DNA from: an uncultured Paracoccaceae bacterium
Lineage (GTDB): Bacteria > Pseudomonadota > Alphaproteobacteria > Rhodobacterales > Rhodobacteraceae
Direction: 5' to 3'
Length of the DNA stretch: 64,000 nt
Assembly (NCBI GenBank): GCA_947493335.1
Contig: CANLQO010000002.1
Location: 248,001 to 312,000, forward strand
The notes beneath the pieces were generated by a model. That model was not told where the DNA came from. It was given only the letters and a program-made list of their open reading frames with translations, and did not search any database. Positions 34,817 through 44,348 of the stretch are shown here, in pieces. The position numbers and the translations under genes are program-made. How positions within the stretch are numbered: the stretch's first letter is position 1; the number at the start of each line of letters is the position of its first letter.

Positions 34817-35836
34817 TTACGCCTGCGGCGACCCTTTGCCAATGTTGTCGCGCGCCGCCAGTTCAGCGAGCACGCCGATGACAGCAGCCGAACGCGGCTC
34901 ATTCCGCTGACCCCTTGCGGCGGCATCCACCAGAAAGGCGACCTCTGGTAAGGCTGGCGCGTAGATCGACGCGGGGCGTGGCATCACCGATGACACCGCG
35001 GCCAGCGCACCAGCCTGACCCATCCAGATCAGCTTTTGCCATGTCGCCGTATGGGCACGGAAGTTGATTGAATTGTAGTGCTGCTTGCGCAACTCACCGC
35101 CGATCCCGTCATAGATCAACCGTGCGGCCCAAATGCCCATGCGCGCGCGTCGCGGCAAGGCGCTGATCCCGGCCTCGGACCGCCGGTAAAGCCTGTCCGC
35201 CTCTGCCAGCAGTGCCTTGACCATGCGCCGCACCTCGGGCGTCGGCAGCGGGTTGGCCATAAACGTCTCGGGCGTAAAGCCATCGTCGGCCAGCCAGTCG
35301 GTCGGCAGATAAATCCGGCCCGCGCGCGCATCCTCGCCCACGTCGCGGGCGATGTTGGTCAGCTGCATTGCCACACCCAGATCGCAAGCCCTCGCCAATG
35401 CGTCCCGGTCACGCACGCGCATCAGCACGCACATCATCGCACCCACTGCACTTGCGACCCGTGCGGAATAACTGCGTACATCCGACAGCGTGGCATAGCG
35501 CCGTTCTGCCGCATCCCACGCCAACCCTTCTAACAAGGCCTCCGGCAAGGCACGCGGCATCTCGAACTCTTCGACGATCGCGGCAAAGGCGCGGTCTTCC
35601 GGTGCATCCTTGGGTCGCCCGGCATAGGCCAGATCCAACCGATCCCGCAGCCGCAACACCGCCGCCGCCTTGTGTTGCCCCTCGTCCACCTCGTCATCTG
35701 CAAGGCGGCAAAAGGCATAGAGCGCCAGCGCCGGGTCGCGCACATTGGCAGGCAATAGCTTTGACGCGGCGTGAAAACTCAGCGACCCGGTGCGGATCAC
35801 CTCGCGGCAGTGGTGCAGATCATCAGCCCGGATCAT
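34817..35836 (-). CDS. crtB: Phytoene synthase
   Basis: 339 residues. It has both aspartate-rich motifs of trans-isoprenyl head-to-head synthases: YAFCRLADDEVDEG (DxxxD type, about residues 41-54) and QLTNIARDVGEDARAGRIYLP near residue 160. It condenses two geranylgeranyl diphosphates into phytoene, the first committed carotenoid step. It overlaps crtI by ATGA and is followed by tspO. Its substrate supplier crtE is not in the window. Confidence 0.95.
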   Translation of the reverse strand: MIRADDLHHCREVIRTGSLSFHAASKLLPANVRDPALALYAFCRLADDEVDEGQHKAAAVLRLRDRLDLAYAGRPKDAPEDRAFAAIVEEFEMPRALPEALLEGLAWDAAERRYATLSDVRSYSARVASAVGAMMCVLMRVRDRDALARACDLGVAMQLTNIARDVGEDARAGRIYLPTDWLADDGFTPETFMANPLPTPEVRRMVKALLAEADRLYRRSEAGISALPRRARMGIWAARLIYDGIGGELRKQHYNSINFRAHTATWQKLIWMGQAGALAAVSSVMPRPASIYAPALPEVAFLVDAAARGQRNEPRSAAVIGVLAELAARDNIGKGSPQA

Positions 35837-37362
35837 TCTGCCGCCACCTTCATCGCGGGCCGCGCCGGAGCATCGGGGATCAGAGCGTCAAGCACCTCTG
35901 CACTGCTGATAACACCCGGCACGCCAGCGCCGGGATGCGTGCCCGCGCCCACCAGATAAAGGCCCTTGGCCTCTTCGCTGACATTGTGCGGCCGGAACCA
36001 TGCGCTTTGCAGGATGCGCGGCTCTATCGAAAATCCTGATCCGTTCGGCGACAGATAGCGGTCGCGGAAGTCTTCAGGCGTAAAGACAACCTCTTCGGTC
36101 AGATAATCCTGAAAGCCGGGGATCAGCCCCTCGAGCACCTTGGCCACCTTGGCCTTGTAACCCGCGGCCTCGCCCGCCCAATCGACCGGGTTTTTATGCC
36201 CCAGATGCGGCACCGGGCTGAGCGCATAAAACGTATCATCCCCTGCAGGCGCGACACTTGGGTCCGTCACGGCCGGGCGATGCACATAAAGTGACATGTC
36301 CTCTGCCAGCTTGCCCTTGATGAAAATGTCCCGCAGCAGCCCCTCATACCTTGGTCCGGCCATGATCGTATGATGACCCACGTCGGCCCATTTTGCCGCC
36401 GTGCCCTTGGTGCCAAAGTACCAGACAAACAGCCCCATCGACCACTTGCGGGTCTTGACCTTCTTGGTGGTCCAGCGCTTGCGCGGCGCATCCCGCAGCA
36501 GATGGGTATAGGTGTGGCCCGCGTCGGCGTTGCTGATGACCAGCGGCGCTGTCATCCGTTCCCCACCCTTGAGCGTCACACCCTGCGCCTTGCCGTCTGC
36601 AACTTCGATCCGGTCAACCTCGGCCCCAAATCTGATCTGTCCGCCCTGCGCGCGCACGACCTTCGCCATCGCATCCGCGATTGCTTGCACCCCACCCATT
36701 GCGTAATGCACGCCGAATTCCTTTTCGAGGTATCCGACAAGCGCATACATGCTGGTGACGTTCATCGGATCGCCGCCGATAAAAAGCGGATGAAACGATA
36801 ACGCCATGCGCAAGCGTTCATCTTTTACCCGCGCCCGGGCCAGCCCAAGGATCGACCGATCCGCCCGCAACATCGCGAACTCCGGCAGCACCTTCACCGT
36901 CTCCCACAGCCGATGCATCGGCTTGGTCAGCATCCCTTCAAAGCCCACGACATAGCGGCGATAGCTGTCTTTCAGGAACCGCCGATACCCCGCCACGTCG
37001 CCCGGGTTAAACTTGGCAACCTCTGTCTCCATCCGGGGCGTGTCGCTGCAAGCCTCAAAGACCGATCCGTCGCCCCAGCGGATCTGATAAAAGGGCTCCA
37101 GCGACTTCAACGTGACGTCTTGATGAAAATCTCGTCCGCAGGCCGCCCACAGCTTTTCGTAGACCTGTGGCACGGTGATGATCGTGGGCCCCAGATCGAA
37201 CCTGTGCCCACCCTTGCTGATGCTTGACCCGCGCCCGCCCGCCCGGTCAAGCCGGTCCAGCACCGTCACGTCATAACCTTTGGCCCCCAGCCGCATCGCA
37301 GCCGCAAGCCCGCCAAGCCCGGCACCAATCACAACGGCAGAGGGATCATTGGTAGATTCCAT
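35833..37362 (-). CDS. crtI: Phytoene desaturase
   Basis: 509 residues from the ATG at 37362 (a GTG at 37368 would add two). N-terminal FAD dinucleotide-binding motif VVIGAGLGGLAAAMRLGAKGYDVTVLDRLDRAGGRG, and the C-terminal family signature YLVGAGTHPGAGVPGVISSAEVL. CrtI desaturates phytoene, to neurosporene in the spheroidene branch that CrtA here implies. Its start lies 17 bp from a consensus PpsR site at 37379-37396. It is the first gene of crtI-crtB-tspO, divergent from crtA. Confidence 0.95.
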   Translation of the reverse strand: MESTNDPSAVVIGAGLGGLAAAMRLGAKGYDVTVLDRLDRAGGRGSSISKGGHRFDLGPTIITVPQVYEKLWAACGRDFHQDVTLKSLEPFYQIRWGDGSVFEACSDTPRMETEVAKFNPGDVAGYRRFLKDSYRRYVVGFEGMLTKPMHRLWETVKVLPEFAMLRADRSILGLARARVKDERLRMALSFHPLFIGGDPMNVTSMYALVGYLEKEFGVHYAMGGVQAIADAMAKVVRAQGGQIRFGAEVDRIEVADGKAQGVTLKGGERMTAPLVISNADAGHTYTHLLRDAPRKRWTTKKVKTRKWSMGLFVWYFGTKGTAAKWADVGHHTIMAGPRYEGLLRDIFIKGKLAEDMSLYVHRPAVTDPSVAPAGDDTFYALSPVPHLGHKNPVDWAGEAAGYKAKVAKVLEGLIPGFQDYLTEEVVFTPEDFRDRYLSPNGSGFSIEPRILQSAWFRPHNVSEEAKGLYLVGAGTHPGAGVPGVISSAEVLDALIPDAPARPAMKVAAE

Positions 37363-37378
37363 AGCCACAGCCTAGATA

Positions 37379-37396
37379 TGTCAGCTTTAGTTGACA
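37379..37396. promoter_or_regulatory. PpsR/CrtJ binding site 1, crtI-crtA intergenic
   Basis: TGTCAGCTTTAGTTGACA fits the PpsR/CrtJ consensus TGT-N12-ACA exactly, including the inner C and G (TGTC...GACA). It is 17 bp upstream of crtI. PpsR, encoded at 58819 in this window, represses such promoters under oxygen or strong light. Confidence 0.87.
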
Positions 37397-37444
37397 ATCA
37401 TCTTACGGGGTTAAGTTGACATATACCCCCGGAATCGCGTCAAA

Positions 37445-37462
37445 TGTCAGGGTGAGTTGACA
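37445..37462. promoter_or_regulatory. PpsR/CrtJ binding site 2, crtI-crtA intergenic
   Basis: TGTCAGGGTGAGTTGACA is a second exact TGT-N12-ACA site, centred 66 bp from site 1 and ending 14 bp before the crtA GTG. Paired sites in a divergent promoter suit cooperative binding by PpsR tetramers. It lies close enough to the crtA start to block translation-proximal transcription. Confidence 0.85.
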
Positions 37463-37476
37463 CCGAAAGCCGCGCT

Positions 37477-38181
37477 GTGAGCCAGATCGTTACCCTGTCC
37501 TTTTACCGTTTCACCGGGTTCTCTGCCCGCGCGTGGGCGTTGATGATGATGGCACAGGGGCGCAAACCACTGGCCGCCACACCCGATATCGGCTTTTGGA
37601 AGCTTTGCGGCTCTGGCAAGGGCGAAGGGTTCAACGTCACCCTGAACCCCGCCGTCATCGCCATTCTCGCGGTCTGGCCCGATGCCGAAACGGCCCGCAA
37701 CAGGGTCTCAACCGCGCCGATTTTCGCCCGTTATCGCGCCCGTGCCACTGAAAGCTGGTCGATCCTGCTGACCCCGACGTCGGTCCGCGGACAATGGGAC
37801 GGCAGCGTCCCTTTTGCCGCTACCACCGATCAGTCCACCGGTCCCATGGTCGCCCTGACCCGCGCCGCCATCCGCCGCCGGATCATCCCGCGTTTCTGGC
37901 GGCAAGTGCCTGACATTTCAGCCAAAATTGGTCAGGACCCCAACGTCGCCTTCAAGATCGGGATCGGAGAGCTTCCAATGCTCGATCAGATCACCGTTTC
38001 GATCTGGCCCGACAAATCCAGCATGGATGCCTTTGCCCGCACCGGCCCGCATGGTGCCGCGATCAAGGCCGTCCGCACCGGCGACTGGTTTGCCGAAGAA
38101 CTCTTTGCCCGTTTCAACGTCCATTCGGACATGGGCACATGGGGCGGCGCATCCCCCCTTGCAGCATTGGAGGCCGCATGA
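37477..38181 (+). CDS. crtA: Spheroidene monooxygenase
   Basis: 234 residues from a GTG start. Residues 1-60 (VTLSFYRFTGFSARAWALMMMAQGR and the SGKGEGFNVTLNP segment) and the later KIGIGELPMLDQITVSIWPD segment are typical of CrtA. It introduces the keto group at C-2 of spheroidene to give spheroidenone, using oxygen, which implies the spheroidene branch of carotenoid synthesis. It is the first gene of crtA-bchI-bchD-bchO behind two PpsR sites and overlaps bchI by ATGA. Confidence 0.92.
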   Translation: MSQIVTLSFYRFTGFSARAWALMMMAQGRKPLAATPDIGFWKLCGSGKGEGFNVTLNPAVIAILAVWPDAETARNRVSTAPIFARYRARATESWSILLTPTSVRGQWDGSVPFAATTDQSTGPMVALTRAAIRRRIIPRFWRQVPDISAKIGQDPNVAFKIGIGELPMLDQITVSIWPDKSSMDAFARTGPHGAAIKAVRTGDWFAEELFARFNVHSDMGTWGGASPLAALEAA

Positions 38182-39182
38182 CACAGCCCTTCCCCTTCTC
38201 CGCGATTGTCGGTCAGGAAGAGATGAAACAGGCGATGATCCTCACCGCGATCGACCCGTCCATCGGCGGCGTGCTGGTCTTTGGCGACCGGGGCACCGGT
38301 AAATCCACCGCCGTCCGCGCATTGGCCGCCCTCTTGCCCCCGATCCGCGCGGTCAAAGGTTGCCCGGTCAACAGCGAAAAGCCCGGTCTGGTGCCCGAAT
38401 GGGCCGGTTTGGGGTCAAAACGCACCGCCGAAAAACCAACCCCCGTGGTCGATCTGCCCCTTGGCGCGACAGAGGACCGCGTGACCGGCGCATTGGACAT
38501 CGAAAAGGCGCTGGCCCATGGCGAAAAGGCCTTTGAACCGGGCCTGCTTGCCCGCGCAAACCGAGGTTATCTCTACATCGACGAAGTGAACCTGCTCGAA
38601 GATCACATCGTTGATCTGCTGCTTGATGTGGCCCAATCCGGTGAAAACGTCGTCGAACGCGAAGGCCTGTCCATCCGCCATCCCGCGCGTTTTGTGCTCG
38701 TCGGTTCCGGCAACCCTGAAGAGGGTGAATTGCGGCCGCAACTGCTTGACCGTTTTGGGCTATCGGTCGAAGTCGCAAGCCCCAAAGACATCGACACACG
38801 GATAGAGGTCATCAAGCGCCGCGATGCTTACGAGAATGACAACGCCGCCTTCATGCTGCGCTGGCAGGCCGAAGATGCGGCGATCCGTGACCGCATTCTC
38901 AAGGCCCGCAAGGCATTGAAACGGCTCAAAACACCCGAACAGACACTGCGCGATGTGGCCGAACTGTGCCTCGCCCTCGGCTCTGACGGGTTGCGTGGCG
39001 AACTGACGTTGCTCAAGGCGGCGCGGGCCCACGCGGCCTTCCGCGATGACACCGCGCTGACCCGCGGCCACGTCCGCGCCGTGGCCCCGATGTCGCTGCG
39101 CCACCGTCTGCGTCGCGATCCGCTGGACGAGGCCGGCTCTGGCACACGCGTCACCCGCGTGGTCGAAGATGTCCTCGGATAG
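38178..39182 (+). CDS. bchI: Magnesium chelatase ATPase subunit I
   Basis: 334 residues from the ATG at 38178 (GGAGG about 5 bp upstream, ATGA overlap with crtA). AAA+ ATPase with Walker A GDRGTGKST at residues 36-44, Walker B YLYIDEVNLLEDHIVDLLLD, and the sensor region VLVGSGNPEEGELRPQLLDRFG. BchI forms the ATP-driven ring that, with BchD and BchH, inserts Mg2+ into protoporphyrin IX, the first step specific to bacteriochlorophyll. Confidence 0.97.
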   Translation: MTQPFPFSAIVGQEEMKQAMILTAIDPSIGGVLVFGDRGTGKSTAVRALAALLPPIRAVKGCPVNSEKPGLVPEWAGLGSKRTAEKPTPVVDLPLGATEDRVTGALDIEKALAHGEKAFEPGLLARANRGYLYIDEVNLLEDHIVDLLLDVAQSGENVVEREGLSIRHPARFVLVGSGNPEEGELRPQLLDRFGLSVEVASPKDIDTRIEVIKRRDAYENDNAAFMLRWQAEDAAIRDRILKARKALKRLKTPEQTLRDVAELCLALGSDGLRGELTLLKAARAHAAFRDDTALTRGHVRAVAPMSLRHRLRRDPLDEAGSGTRVTRVVEDVLG

Positions 39183-40797
39183 CCCCTGGGATCAGGCCAT
39201 TCTGGCCCTGCGCCTGCTGGCAATTGATCCTGCCCTTGGCGGCATCACGCTGCGCGCCCGCGCAGGCCCCGTTCGCGATGGATTTCTTGGCAGCCTCGCG
39301 GTGCTGGATTGCAATCTGGTCAAGCTGCACCCGGCAATGACCGATGATGTCCTGCACGGCGGGCTTGACCTGTCCGCAACACTCGCCGCTGGCCGCGTCG
39401 TCCAGAAACAGGGTCTGTTGCAGGGCCCGCGCCCGATTTTGCTGACCATGGCCGAACGCACGCCACCGGGCTTTGCAGCCCGTCTTGCCGCGCATCTTGA
39501 CGCCGGAGGCGGGCCGCTGATTGCGCTCGACGAAGGTGCCGCTCCGGATGAAACCCTGCCCCCCGCGTTGCAGGAAAGATTAGCGTTCGAGGTTGATCTG
39601 ACCGGCATCAGCCGTGCCTCCGCCATCGCGCCCAAGGGCAAGACGCCGCGGCCCTACCCGGTGCTGCATACGCCTGCGCAATTGGCGCAGATTGTCACCA
39701 CCGCGGCGCAATGCGGCATCGACAGCCTGCGCGCGCCTGCTTTCGCACTGGCCGCGGCAAAGGCCCACGCGGTCCTGCATGGCCGCACGGCCCTCTCAGA
39801 CGCCGATATCACCGCCGCCTGCACCCTGACACTGGCCCACCGCGCCACGCAAATCCCAGAGGCAGAGCCGCCCGCGCCGGTACCAGAAACAGAGCCTGAT
39901 GCGGGCGAGAAGACCCAGAACACGGACTTCGACATCCCGAATGAAATCCTTCTGGACGCGATCCGCGCCATGTTGCCAGACGATTTGCTGGATCGTGTCG
40001 CCGCTTTGCGGGCCCGCACTGGCAAGGGCAATGGCACTGGTGCCGCTCGCAAAGGCAACCGCCGGGGCCGGCCACTGCCATCCCGCGCCGGACGCAAAGG
40101 CGATGACGCCCGCATCGACCTTGTGGCGACCTTGCGCGCCGCCGCGCCATGGCAGACCATCCGCCGCCACGACACCGGGCGCGAGGGGCTGCACATCCGC
40201 GCCTCCGACATCCGCGCCAAACGGTTCGAGGAACGCTCTGACCGCCTGCTGATTTTCGCCGTGGACGCGTCGGGTTCGGCAGCTCTCGCCCGTCTGGCAG
40301 AAGCAAAGGGCGCGGTTGAGCTCTTGCTTGCGCAGGCCTATGCCCGCCGCGACCATGTCGCGCTGATATCGTTTCGCGGGACAGAGGCCGAAGTACTCTT
40401 GCCGCCCACCCGCAGCCTTGTGCAGACGAAGCGCCGCTTGGCCAGCCTGCCCGGTGGGGGCGGCACACCTCTTGCCGCTGGCCTGCAGTCAGCGCTGGAG
40501 CAGGCATTGCAGGCCCAGCGCAGGGGCCTGACCCCCACCATTTGCATTCTCACCGATGGCCGCGCCAACATTGCGCGTGACGGATCCGCCAACCGCGTGC
40601 TTGCAGCCGATGATGCCCAGCATATGGCGCGCACCATTCGCGCCAATGGCGTCGACGCGCTTGTAATCGACACCGGAAACCGCCCGGCAGAGGCGCTCAA
40701 ATCCCTGTCACAGACCCTCAAGGCGCCCTATCTGCCGCTGCCGCGCGCGGACGCGAACCGCCTTTCCGCCGCCGTCTCTGACGCCCTTGGTGACTGA
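39169..40797 (+). CDS. bchD: Magnesium chelatase subunit D
   Basis: 542 residues. A degenerate AAA+ domain (no Walker A lysine, about residues 1-220), an acidic proline-rich linker (EAEPPAPVPETEPD), and a C-terminal von Willebrand/integrin I domain with the MIDAS start VDASGSAALARLAEAKG and the later SFRGTEAEVLLPPT and ILTDGRAN. It is a scaffold between the BchI ring and BchH. The start overlaps bchI by 14 bp, so the two are translated in tandem and in equal amounts. Confidence 0.95.
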   Translation: MSSDSPWDQAILALRLLAIDPALGGITLRARAGPVRDGFLGSLAVLDCNLVKLHPAMTDDVLHGGLDLSATLAAGRVVQKQGLLQGPRPILLTMAERTPPGFAARLAAHLDAGGGPLIALDEGAAPDETLPPALQERLAFEVDLTGISRASAIAPKGKTPRPYPVLHTPAQLAQIVTTAAQCGIDSLRAPAFALAAAKAHAVLHGRTALSDADITAACTLTLAHRATQIPEAEPPAPVPETEPDAGEKTQNTDFDIPNEILLDAIRAMLPDDLLDRVAALRARTGKGNGTGAARKGNRRGRPLPSRAGRKGDDARIDLVATLRAAAPWQTIRRHDTGREGLHIRASDIRAKRFEERSDRLLIFAVDASGSAALARLAEAKGAVELLLAQAYARRDHVALISFRGTEAEVLLPPTRSLVQTKRRLASLPGGGGTPLAAGLQSALEQALQAQRRGLTPTICILTDGRANIARDGSANRVLAADDAQHMARTIRANGVDALVIDTGNRPAEALKSLSQTLKAPYLPLPRADANRLSAAVSDALGD

Positions 40798-40800
40798 CCC

Positions 40801-41637
40801 ATGCGCTGGCCGCCGCCGTCCGACTGGCCCATGTCCGCCCACAGCCGACAGGTCTTTTGCCGCCCGCATCGCTGGCACGTGCAAGAGGCGGGCAAGGGCG
40901 AAACGATCCTGTTGATCCACGGTGCCGGGGGTGCCGCTCAAAGCTGGCGCGGCATCTTCCCCCTTCTGTCGGCCAGCCACCACGTCATCGCAGTAGATTT
41001 GCCCGGCCAGGGTTTCAGCCAGTCAGGCGCGCAGCAACGCTTTGGGCTACCCGCCATGGCCGCTGATCTTTTGGCACTTTGCCAATCGCAGGGCTGGCAG
41101 CCCGCCCATATTGTCGGCCACTCGGCAGGGGCTGCGATTGCACTTGAAATGTCCGAGCGATTGCGACCTGACCGGATCACCGGCATCAATGCCGCTTTGA
41201 GCAATTTCAAGGGCGTCGCTGGCTTTCTCTTTCCGCTCCTCGCCAAGGCGCTCGCCATGACGCCGCTGACGGCCAGCGTCTTTTCCAACACAGCCAGCCC
41301 TGACACCGTGCATCGCCTGATCAAAGGCACCGGGTCAACCATCGACGCCGAGGGAGAAGCGCTCTACCTCCGCCTGATCCGGGATAGCGGCCACGTCGAC
41401 GCAACGCTGTCGATGATGGCGCAATGGGATCTCGCCCCGCTTGTCGCCGCCCTGCCTGATATCGTCACGCCAACCCATTTCATCACCGGTGCATTCGACA
41501 AAACCGTGCCGCCCCGCACCAGTGCCGAGGCCGCCGCGCAAATGCCGCACGCGCGGCTAACCGCGCTCGACACGCTGGGCCACCTTGCCCATGAAGAGGA
41601 CCCCGCCCTGATTGCGGACCTCATTACGCGCCCATGA
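40801..41637 (+). CDS. bchO: Alpha/beta hydrolase associated with Mg chelatase (BchO)
   Basis: 278 residues. Alpha/beta-hydrolase fold with the oxyanion segment LLIHGAGGAAQSW and the nucleophile elbow GHSAGAAIALEM; the final His is in LGHLAHEEDPALI and the Asp in TGAFDKTVPP. BchO is always found with bchI and bchD, but its biochemical role is not settled. It is the last gene of the crtA-bchIDO unit, 3 bp after bchD. Confidence 0.92.
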   Translation: MRWPPPSDWPMSAHSRQVFCRPHRWHVQEAGKGETILLIHGAGGAAQSWRGIFPLLSASHHVIAVDLPGQGFSQSGAQQRFGLPAMAADLLALCQSQGWQPAHIVGHSAGAAIALEMSERLRPDRITGINAALSNFKGVAGFLFPLLAKALAMTPLTASVFSNTASPDTVHRLIKGTGSTIDAEGEALYLRLIRDSGHVDATLSMMAQWDLAPLVAALPDIVTPTHFITGAFDKTVPPRTSAEAAAQMPHARLTALDTLGHLAHEEDPALIADLITRP

Positions 41638-41674
41638 AAAAGGGCCGCCCGGTTTCCCGTAGCGGCCCAAAAAA
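41636..41674 (-). terminator. Intrinsic terminator of cycA
   Basis: Read on the minus strand, GGGCCGC (41662-41668) and GCGGCCC (41642-41648) form a stem followed by CTTTTT. It begins about 20 bp after the cycA stop. On the plus strand the stem lacks a T-run, so it ends mainly the leftward transcript. Confidence 0.8.
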
Positions 41675-41694
41675 CCGTCGTTTTGTCGCGGGTC

Positions 41695-42135
41695 TTATTC
41701 CGCGCCAAATGTCGCAAGGAATGCGTAAAGGTTGATCGCCTCTTCTTCCTTGCGGACCTGATAGGCCATCTTGCCGCGCGCGCGGCGGTTGTCCAGCTTT
41801 TCGCGCAGCCAATCAGTTGGGTCCTGCACATAGCCAACAAAGCTTTCTTCGGTCCAGACTTCGCCCGCTTCGCCCAGTTCCACGATGCTGTCGCCGTAGC
41901 GGAAATCTTCAAGGCTTCCGATGGTGCGGCCTGCGACCCCGTAAAGGTTCGGACCCGTCTTTGCGTTGCGCCCGGCCAGAACTTCGCCTGCGTCGTCCAT
42001 CACAACGTGGCAGGCCACGCACTGGCGGTTGAACTGCTCTTCACCAGCCGCCGCATCGCCAGTGGCCGCATGGCCATCCGCAAAGGCGGGTGCTGACAAA
42101 ACGCTCAGCGCAGCCGCAATCTTCAAAGTCTTCAT
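41695..42135 (-). CDS. cycA: Cytochrome c2-type electron carrier
   Basis: 146 residues from the ATG at 42135 with GGGAG nearby. Signal peptide MKTLKIAAALSVLSAPAFA, then a mature class I c-type cytochrome with the haem site CVACH at residues 39-43 and a probable axial methionine in ARGKMAYQVR. Cytochrome c2 carries electrons from the cytochrome bc1 complex back to the photosynthetic reaction centre and also to respiratory oxidases. Its place at the end of the photosynthesis superoperon fits this. It has its own terminators on both sides (42199-42221 before it, 41636-41674 after it), so it is probably expressed separately. Confidence 0.9.
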   Translation of the reverse strand: MKTLKIAAALSVLSAPAFADGHAATGDAAAGEEQFNRQCVACHVVMDDAGEVLAGRNAKTGPNLYGVAGRTIGSLEDFRYGDSIVELGEAGEVWTEESFVGYVQDPTDWLREKLDNRRARGKMAYQVRKEEEAINLYAFLATFGAE

Positions 42136-42198
42136 AGTCTTCTCCCTTAGAAGCAAAATCATTGACCGTTTGCCCCAGTCTGTTGCCAAACTAGCGCT

Positions 42199-42221
42199 CG
42201 AAAACCCGGGGTCCACCCCGG
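42199..42221 (-). terminator. Probable terminator of hemA
   Basis: On the minus strand ACCCCGG (42215-42221) and CCGGGGT (42206-42212) pair as a 7-bp stem with a 2-nt loop, followed by GTTTTCG. It lies about 26 bp after the hemA stop and separates hemA from cycA. The T-run is short. Confidence 0.6.
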
Positions 42222-42246
42222 AAACAAAAATTTGACGCGATCCCGC

Positions 42247-43461
42247 TCATGCCACCGCATGCGCAATCGCACATTGCTTCCACAAAGATGCCAAAGCCCG
42301 CACAAGATATTCAATATCAGCGTCCGTATGCAGCGGTGACGGCGTGAACCGCAACCGCTCTGTCCCCTTGGGAACAGTCGGATAATTGATGGGTTGCACG
42401 TAGATACCCCATTCATCCATCAGATAATCTGCCAACATCCTTGTCTTGACCGGGTCCTTGATCAAGACCGGCACGATATGGCTTTCGTTCATCATGTGCG
42501 GAATGCCCTCACGGTCGAGCATCTTGCGCAAGAGCGCCACTTGGCGCCGCTGCTTGGCTCTTTCCATGTCCGACCCCTTCAGATGCGCGATCGAGGTCCG
42601 TGCGGCGGCTGCCACAGCAGGCGGCAACGCCGTGGTAAAGATGAACCCGCTGGCAAAGCTGCGGATGAAATCACACAAAGCCGCCGACCCGGTGATATAA
42701 CCGCCGACCACGCCATAGGCCTTGCCCAACGTCCCCTCGATCAGCGTGATCCGGTCCGCAAGCCCGCGTTCCTCCGACACACCGCCGCCGCGCGGCCCAT
42801 AAAGCCCCACCGCATGCACCTCATCCAGATAGGTCATCGCACCGTATTTTTCGGCCACATCGACGATCTCCTTGATCGGGGCAATGTCCCCGTCCATAGA
42901 ATAGACGCTCTCAAAGGCCACGATCTTGGGGCATTCGCTTGGCAGTGCCGCCAGCTTCGCCTCAAGGTCCGCCACATCATTGTGCTTCCAGATCACTTTC
43001 TGCGCCTTGGAATGGCGGATACCCTCGATCATGCTGGCGTGATTGCCCGCGTCACTCAGGATCACGCAATCCTTCAGCCTTGACCCCAGCGTGCTCAGCG
43101 CCGCCCAGTTCGAGACATAGCCGCTGGTAAACAACAGCGCGGCTTCCTTACCGTGCAGATCGGCCAGTTCCGCCTCAAGCAGCAAGTGGTCGTGGTTGGT
43201 GCCGCTGATGTTGCGTGTCCCGCCCGCGCCGGTGCCTGTACGCTTGACGGCTTCGCACATCGCCTCAATCACCTTGGGGTGCTGTCCCATGCCCAGATAG
43301 TCGTTCGAACACCACACCGTGACATCCCGCACCCCGTCCTCGGCGTGGTTCGCCGCACGCGGAAACTTGCCCGCCTTGCGCTCCAACTCGGCGAAATAGC
43401 GATAGTTCCCCTCTTCTTTCAGGGTCTCCAACTGAGCGTGAAACAGCGCGTCAAAATCCAT
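42247..43461 (-). CDS. hemA: 5-aminolevulinate synthase
   Basis: 404 residues from the ATG at 43461 ([21 protein letters not shown]). A fold-type I PLP enzyme: [17 protein letters not shown], the catalytic-loop [21 protein letters not shown] and the PLP lysine in [14 protein letters not shown]. It condenses glycine and succinyl-CoA to 5-aminolevulinate, the precursor of all tetrapyrroles, as in other alphaproteobacteria. Its start lies 11 bp inside the end of puhE, so supply of tetrapyrrole precursor is tied to the photosynthesis superoperon. Confidence 0.96.
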   Translation of the reverse strand: MDFDALFHAQLETLKEEGNYRYFAELERKAGKFPRAANHAEDGVRDVTVWCSNDYLGMGQHPKVIEAMCEAVKRTGTGAGGTRNISGTNHDHLLLEAELADLHGKEAALLFTSGYVSNWAALSTLGSRLKDCVILSDAGNHASMIEGIRHSKAQKVIWKHNDVADLEAKLAALPSECPKIVAFESVYSMDGDIAPIKEIVDVAEKYGAMTYLDEVHAVGLYGPRGGGVSEERGLADRITLIEGTLGKAYGVVGGYITGSAALCDFIRSFASGFIFTTALPPAVAAAARTSIAHLKGSDMERAKQRRQVALLRKMLDREGIPHMMNESHIVPVLIKDPVKTRMLADYLMDEWGIYVQPINYPTVPKGTERLRFTPSPLHTDADIEYLVRALASLWKQCAIAHAVA

Positions 43462-44242
43462 GGGTCTTGTCCTTGTGAGGTTCCGTCTTGGGCGCAGGCA
43501 ACATCCAGCGCCATAATTTTGCATCCGGCAGCGGCACCACCATCAGCCAATGCTCCAGCAGCGCCAGCGCTGCCAAAGCCGTCAGCAGGCCAAAGCCTGC
43601 GATTGTCACTTCGCTTCCCGCGTTCCACAGCCGCTCGGCGCAGACCGCCAGCAAAGCCGTCAGCACCGTCACCGCCGCCGGAAAGGCCAGCGTGATAGGG
43701 CCGCGGGTGAAATAGCTCTTCAGATGTGCCAGCCGGTCGGGCACGAATTCGGTGTTGATCCGCGGCACGCCAAAATAAAGGTTCAGCTTGGCGCAGATGC
43801 GCGCCAGAAACAGCACAAGAAACGTGGCCAGTGCCATCCGGTTTTCTGCCCCGTCGCTTGCCACGATCAGCGCCCACAACCCGACCACCAACAAAAGCTC
43901 GTGGTAGGACACGGTGCCAAACGCCCGCACAAAGCGCGCGATCCCGACCAATCCCGGCGGACAGTCTTCCCGCACGTGTCCGGTCACGATGCCCGCCAGA
44001 AACGCAAGCTCGATCCAGCCCCAGATCGCCAGCGCCCCGATAAACCCCAGATAGGCTCCCGCCACCGTGTTCAGCCCCAGTGACACCTGCACAAAGGCAG
44101 CACCTATCAACGCCACAGGCAGCCCTGCCAACACGGCCAGCATATGCCCGCCTGTCCGATCTGCACGGCGCACGACCAACAGGATCAGACCGGTGGAAAA
44201 CCACCAGGCGAAAAGCGCAAAAAGGGCCGCAATCCAGCTCAC
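43451..44242 (-). CDS. puhE: Photosynthetic complex assembly protein PuhE
   Basis: 263 residues from a GTG at 44242 with AAAGGGG about 6 bp upstream; the frame is open about 50 bp further but that stretch lies in a repeat. Seven or so hydrophobic helices with the PuhE (DUF3623) segments [19 protein letters not shown] and [29 protein letters not shown]. Loss of PuhE in Rhodobacter changes the amount of light-harvesting complex; the exact role is unknown. It sits between acsF and hemA, the standard order in this group. Confidence 0.9.
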   Translation of the reverse strand: MSWIAALFALFAWWFSTGLILLVVRRADRTGGHMLAVLAGLPVALIGAAFVQVSLGLNTVAGAYLGFIGALAIWGWIELAFLAGIVTGHVREDCPPGLVGIARFVRAFGTVSYHELLLVVGLWALIVASDGAENRMALATFLVLFLARICAKLNLYFGVPRINTEFVPDRLAHLKSYFTRGPITLAFPAAVTVLTALLAVCAERLWNAGSEVTIAGFGLLTALAALALLEHWLMVVPLPDAKLWRWMLPAPKTEPHKDKTHGF

Positions 44243-44250
44243 ACAGACCC

Positions 44251-44330
44251 CTTTCTTTTGAACACAAATATGCTGGGGGTCCGGGGGCAAAGCCCCCGTA
44301 TGGGGTGGGGGGGCGGGCCCCCCACCCAGA
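44251..44330. repeat. Palindromic repeat, copy B, between acsF and puhE
   Basis: Blocks CTTTCTTTTG, AAATA, GGGGGTC and the stem CGGGGGC/GCCCCCG (44282-44288, 44292-44298) are the same as in copy A read on its other strand. A second strong stem follows: GGGTGGGGGG (44303-44312) with CCCCCCACCC (44318-44327). It fills the gap between acsF and puhE and abuts the puhE ribosome site, so it could stabilise the acsF 3' end or lower read-through into puhE-hemA. Confidence 0.75.
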
Positions 44331-44348
44331 TATGATCAGGCGTCACGA

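Noticed and set aside
37404-37421. A third PpsR site between crtI and crtA
   Set aside because: The right half ACA at 37419 is present, but the matching left triplet is TAC, not TGT.
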